This document shows, piece after piece, positions 62,067-64,000 of a stretch of 64,000 bases of DNA. A program made the translations under genes and the position numbers. The stretch's first letter is position 1; each line of letters opens with the position of its first letter. Below the pieces are notes generated by a model. The model was not told the origin of the DNA, searched no databases, and was given only the letters and a program-made list of their open reading frames with translations. The DNA comes from JAWKUK01 sp041398605 (lineage in GTDB: Bacteria > Planctomycetota > UBA1135 > GCA-002686595), in the NCBI GenBank assembly GCA_041398605.1, contig JAWKUK010000007.1, forward strand, positions 297,625-361,624, given 5' to 3'.

Positions 62067-64000
62067 CGCACGACCTCCGCGCGCGCGCGCAGCCCATGGG
62101 TGCGCTCGTCGAGGCGATCGAAGGTCAGACCCAAGGAGAGGCGCCGCACTGCGCTGAGCGCTGCGGGCAACGCGTCCGCTGCGAGGGGGCGCGCGGGGCA
62201 TCCGAAGACGGTCGACTCGTACGTGCCCAGGTCTGCGTTCCAGACGAGCTCCCCCCCGCCCGGGCAGCGCACCGTCGTTCCGAACAGCTGGACCTGCAGC
62301 GCAACCGGGTCCTCGTCGGGCGCGACCTGACGCAGCTCGTTCAAGATGGGCAGCGCCCCGAACGCGCGCCGTCGGAGCGCCGCGCTGACCTCGTGCTCGA
62401 TCAGACCCAGCGCGAGGATGTCCTTGAAGCCCTCCTCGAAGCGCACGCCGAGGCTCTCACCGAGCCAAGGACGGGCGGCCTCCGTGACGTCGGCCTCCGA
62501 CGCCTCCCCCGCGCCCCGCGACACGGCTGCGCGCTCGAGCGCCTGAAGCACGACGTCCTCGCGCAGGCTCCCAATGAAGCGCCCGGGGACGATCCCGTAG
62601 TACAGCGATGGCGTCTCGTCCCAGCCGCCGCCCTCCTGGGGCTCGATCGCCACGTACGATCGCTGCGCGCCGCTCGGCGTCGTCACCTCGCGGGTCTCCC
62701 ACCGCATGACCCCCGGCGCGGCGGCCTCGATGAGCGCCTTCACCGCGCCCAGGAACGCCGCGAGCCGCAACGGGTCACGGACGGCGACGAGGACCCCCAC
62801 CGGGAGCTCAAAGCCGTGCTCCTCCAGGAACGTGTCGCGGTCCTCGGACTCGCGCGCGGCGTCCATGAGCGCCGCGTCCGCGTCCAGCCAGACCGCAGCG
62901 TGATCGCCGATCCAGCCGAGCGGGCGCTCGAGGCCCGGCACGACCGAGCCGAGGATCCCCTCGAGCTGGCGGATGAAGGCCGCGTCCCGATCGAGCGCGA
63001 GGACCGCGTGCGCGAGCGCGGTCGCGTGCGGGTCACCGTCGCCTGCAGCGATCCGCGCCGCGCCAGCGATGTCGACGACCTCGCGGTAGTCGCTGCGCAC
63101 GGCGATCGGGAGCACCGAGAGATCGACGGTCATGCGGTCGTCGCTCAGCGAGAGCTGCGCTGCAATCGGGTCGAACACAGTCGACCATTGGCGCTCATAG
63201 CTCCAACGCCACGCTTCATAGCCGTCACGCTCTTCGGGTGTCACGTAGGCGAAGTCGAGCTCCGCGATCGGCGTCAAGAAGCGCGCGGTGCCGTAGCGCT
63301 CCGAGCGCGGCCCCGCGTCGTCGATCGCCAGCGCGCCGAAGTCCGGGATCGCAGCGGCGAGGTTCAGGGCGGACGAGGGCTCGAGGCCAAGGCGCTGGGC
63401 CGCGAGCGCTGCAGCCGCCTCGGCGAGGACGCCGCCGGCGCGCACGCGGCGCGCCGATGCGATGCGCCACCGCGGGCCGCACCAGCGGCGGATGGCGCCG
63501 TCGCTCAGAACGATGAACGCAACCTCGTCGGCCGTGCCGCGCGGATAGCGCACGCGAAAGTGCCGATACTCGGGGAGCGCCGCGAGCGCAGGCTCCGCGC
63601 CGCGCTTGACTTCGATGAGGCGCGCCGCGAGCCGGGCCGAGTTGGAGACCACGATGACGTTCCCGTCGCGCGCCACCCAGGACGACAGGTCGCGCGCTGC
63701 GTCCGCGGCGCCGCGCAGGGACACTGCGCCGACCGAGCGCTCGCCGAACGTCACGCCCCGCGCTCTGGCGCGCGCGTCGATGCGCGCGAAGAGGAACGCC
63801 TCAAAGGCGTCGGGCTCCGCGCACTCGAACACGAGCGCCAGGTCGCTGCCCGTCCGCAGGTAGGGGTCACCGCCTGTCAGCGCGATCGAACGGACGACCT
63901 GCGGACCGAAGAGCCGCGCGGCGGCGTCGAGCTCCAGCGCGAGCTGCGCTTCGTAGCGCGCCTGCACGCGCGCGTCCTCCGCGCGCGGTTCGAGCGCGTC
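62063..64000 (-). CDS. Hypothetical protein, 5' end beyond the window
   Basis: 645 residues are visible and the frame is open to the window end; the GTG at 63967 is only an internal codon in all likelihood. Sequence such as SDLALVFECAEPDAFEAFLF, GNVIVVSNSARLAARLIE, GILGSVVPGLERPLGWIGD and LVAVRDPLRLAAFLGAVKAL recalls DUF3352-type proteins, which are large, mostly alpha/beta and often membrane-anchored at the N-terminus. TVRCPGGGELVWNADLGTYES near the C-terminus may hold a small metal or disulfide site with a later CPARP. I cannot give a function, and a missing N-terminal signal cannot be judged. Confidence 0.78.
   Translation of the reverse strand, partial: DALEPRAEDARVQARYEAQLALELDAAARLFGPQVVRSIALTGGDPYLRTGSDLALVFECAEPDAFEAFLFARIDARARARGVTFGERSVGAVSLRGAADAARDLSSWVARDGNVIVVSNSARLAARLIEVKRGAEPALAALPEYRHFRVRYPRGTADEVAFIVLSDGAIRRWCGPRWRIASARRVRAGGVLAEAAAALAAQRLGLEPSSALNLAAAIPDFGALAIDDAGPRSERYGTARFLTPIAELDFAYVTPEERDGYEAWRWSYERQWSTVFDPIAAQLSLSDDRMTVDLSVLPIAVRSDYREVVDIAGAARIAAGDGDPHATALAHAVLALDRDAAFIRQLEGILGSVVPGLERPLGWIGDHAAVWLDADAALMDAARESEDRDTFLEEHGFELPVGVLVAVRDPLRLAAFLGAVKALIEAAAPGVMRWETREVTTPSGAQRSYVAIEPQEGGGWDETPSLYYGIVPGRFIGSLREDVVLQALERAAVSRGAGEASEADVTEAARPWLGESLGVRFEEGFKDILALGLIEHEVSAALRRRAFGALPILNELRQVAPDEDPVALQVQLFGTTVRCPGGGELVWNADLGTYESTVFGCPARPLAADALPAALSAVRRLSLGLTFDRLDERTHGLRARAEVVR

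Overview
The window is high-GC bacterial chromosome with tightly packed genes on both strands. There are no rRNA or tRNA genes, IS elements, phage genes or CRISPR that I can see. Several traits point to Planctomycetota, probably outside the classical Planctomycetia: very large secreted proteins of unknown function, ECF sigma factors paired with Ser/Thr kinases (one carrying WD40 repeats), a MoxR/DUF58/ABC-permease cluster, and a sugar-dehydrogenase-like protein with a C-terminal domain I associate with that phylum. This placement is inference from gene content, not from a marker gene.

Layout. 2-1576 is the 3' part of metH, followed by a good intrinsic terminator. 1801-8160 encodes a 2119-residue secreted protein. 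8268-12772 is an ECF sigma factor overlapping a WD40 Ser/Thr kinase, then a PQQ-propeller membrane protein (12897-14516). From 28028 down to 14536 everything is on the minus strand: a metzincin lipoprotein, an M28 peptidase, a coiled-coil membrane protein, a small protein, MoxR, a GATase-like membrane protein, an ABC ATPase, an ABC permease, DUF58 and a second permease. 28056-37885 carries glycosyltransferase-type and export genes (CgeB-like GT, GT-C membrane proteins, an MsbA-like ABC exporter), an esterase-like hydrolase and a class C beta-lactamase-like hydrolase. 37945-39144 holds a small Cys-rich secreted protein and an apparently frameshifted partner.

39750-47562 is the most interesting region: a complete histidine operon, hisG-hisC::HAD-hisB-hisH-hisF-hisA::hisI::hisE-hisD. 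All ten biosynthetic steps are packed in seven genes, every junction being a stop/start overlap. It is preceded by a 19-codon leader peptide with six histidines, four of them in a stretch of six codons. The RNA just downstream can fold into mutually exclusive antiterminator and terminator-like helices, so this looks like a classical ribosome-mediated histidine attenuator. Two gene fusions supply the otherwise missing activities: the HAD domain on HisC is the obvious histidinol-phosphate phosphatase candidate, and HisA is fused to HisI and HisE.

47534-64000 holds an alpha-helical secreted protein, a lipoprotein with three Trp-rich repeats, two more ECF sigma factors, a class II photolyase, a second Ser/Thr kinase behind its own sigma factor, a TIGR01777-type epimerase, a sugar-dehydrogenase-like secreted protein, another GT-C-like membrane protein and a protein cut by the window end. 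Short in-frame tandem repeats (9, 21 and 33 bp) recur inside coding genes.
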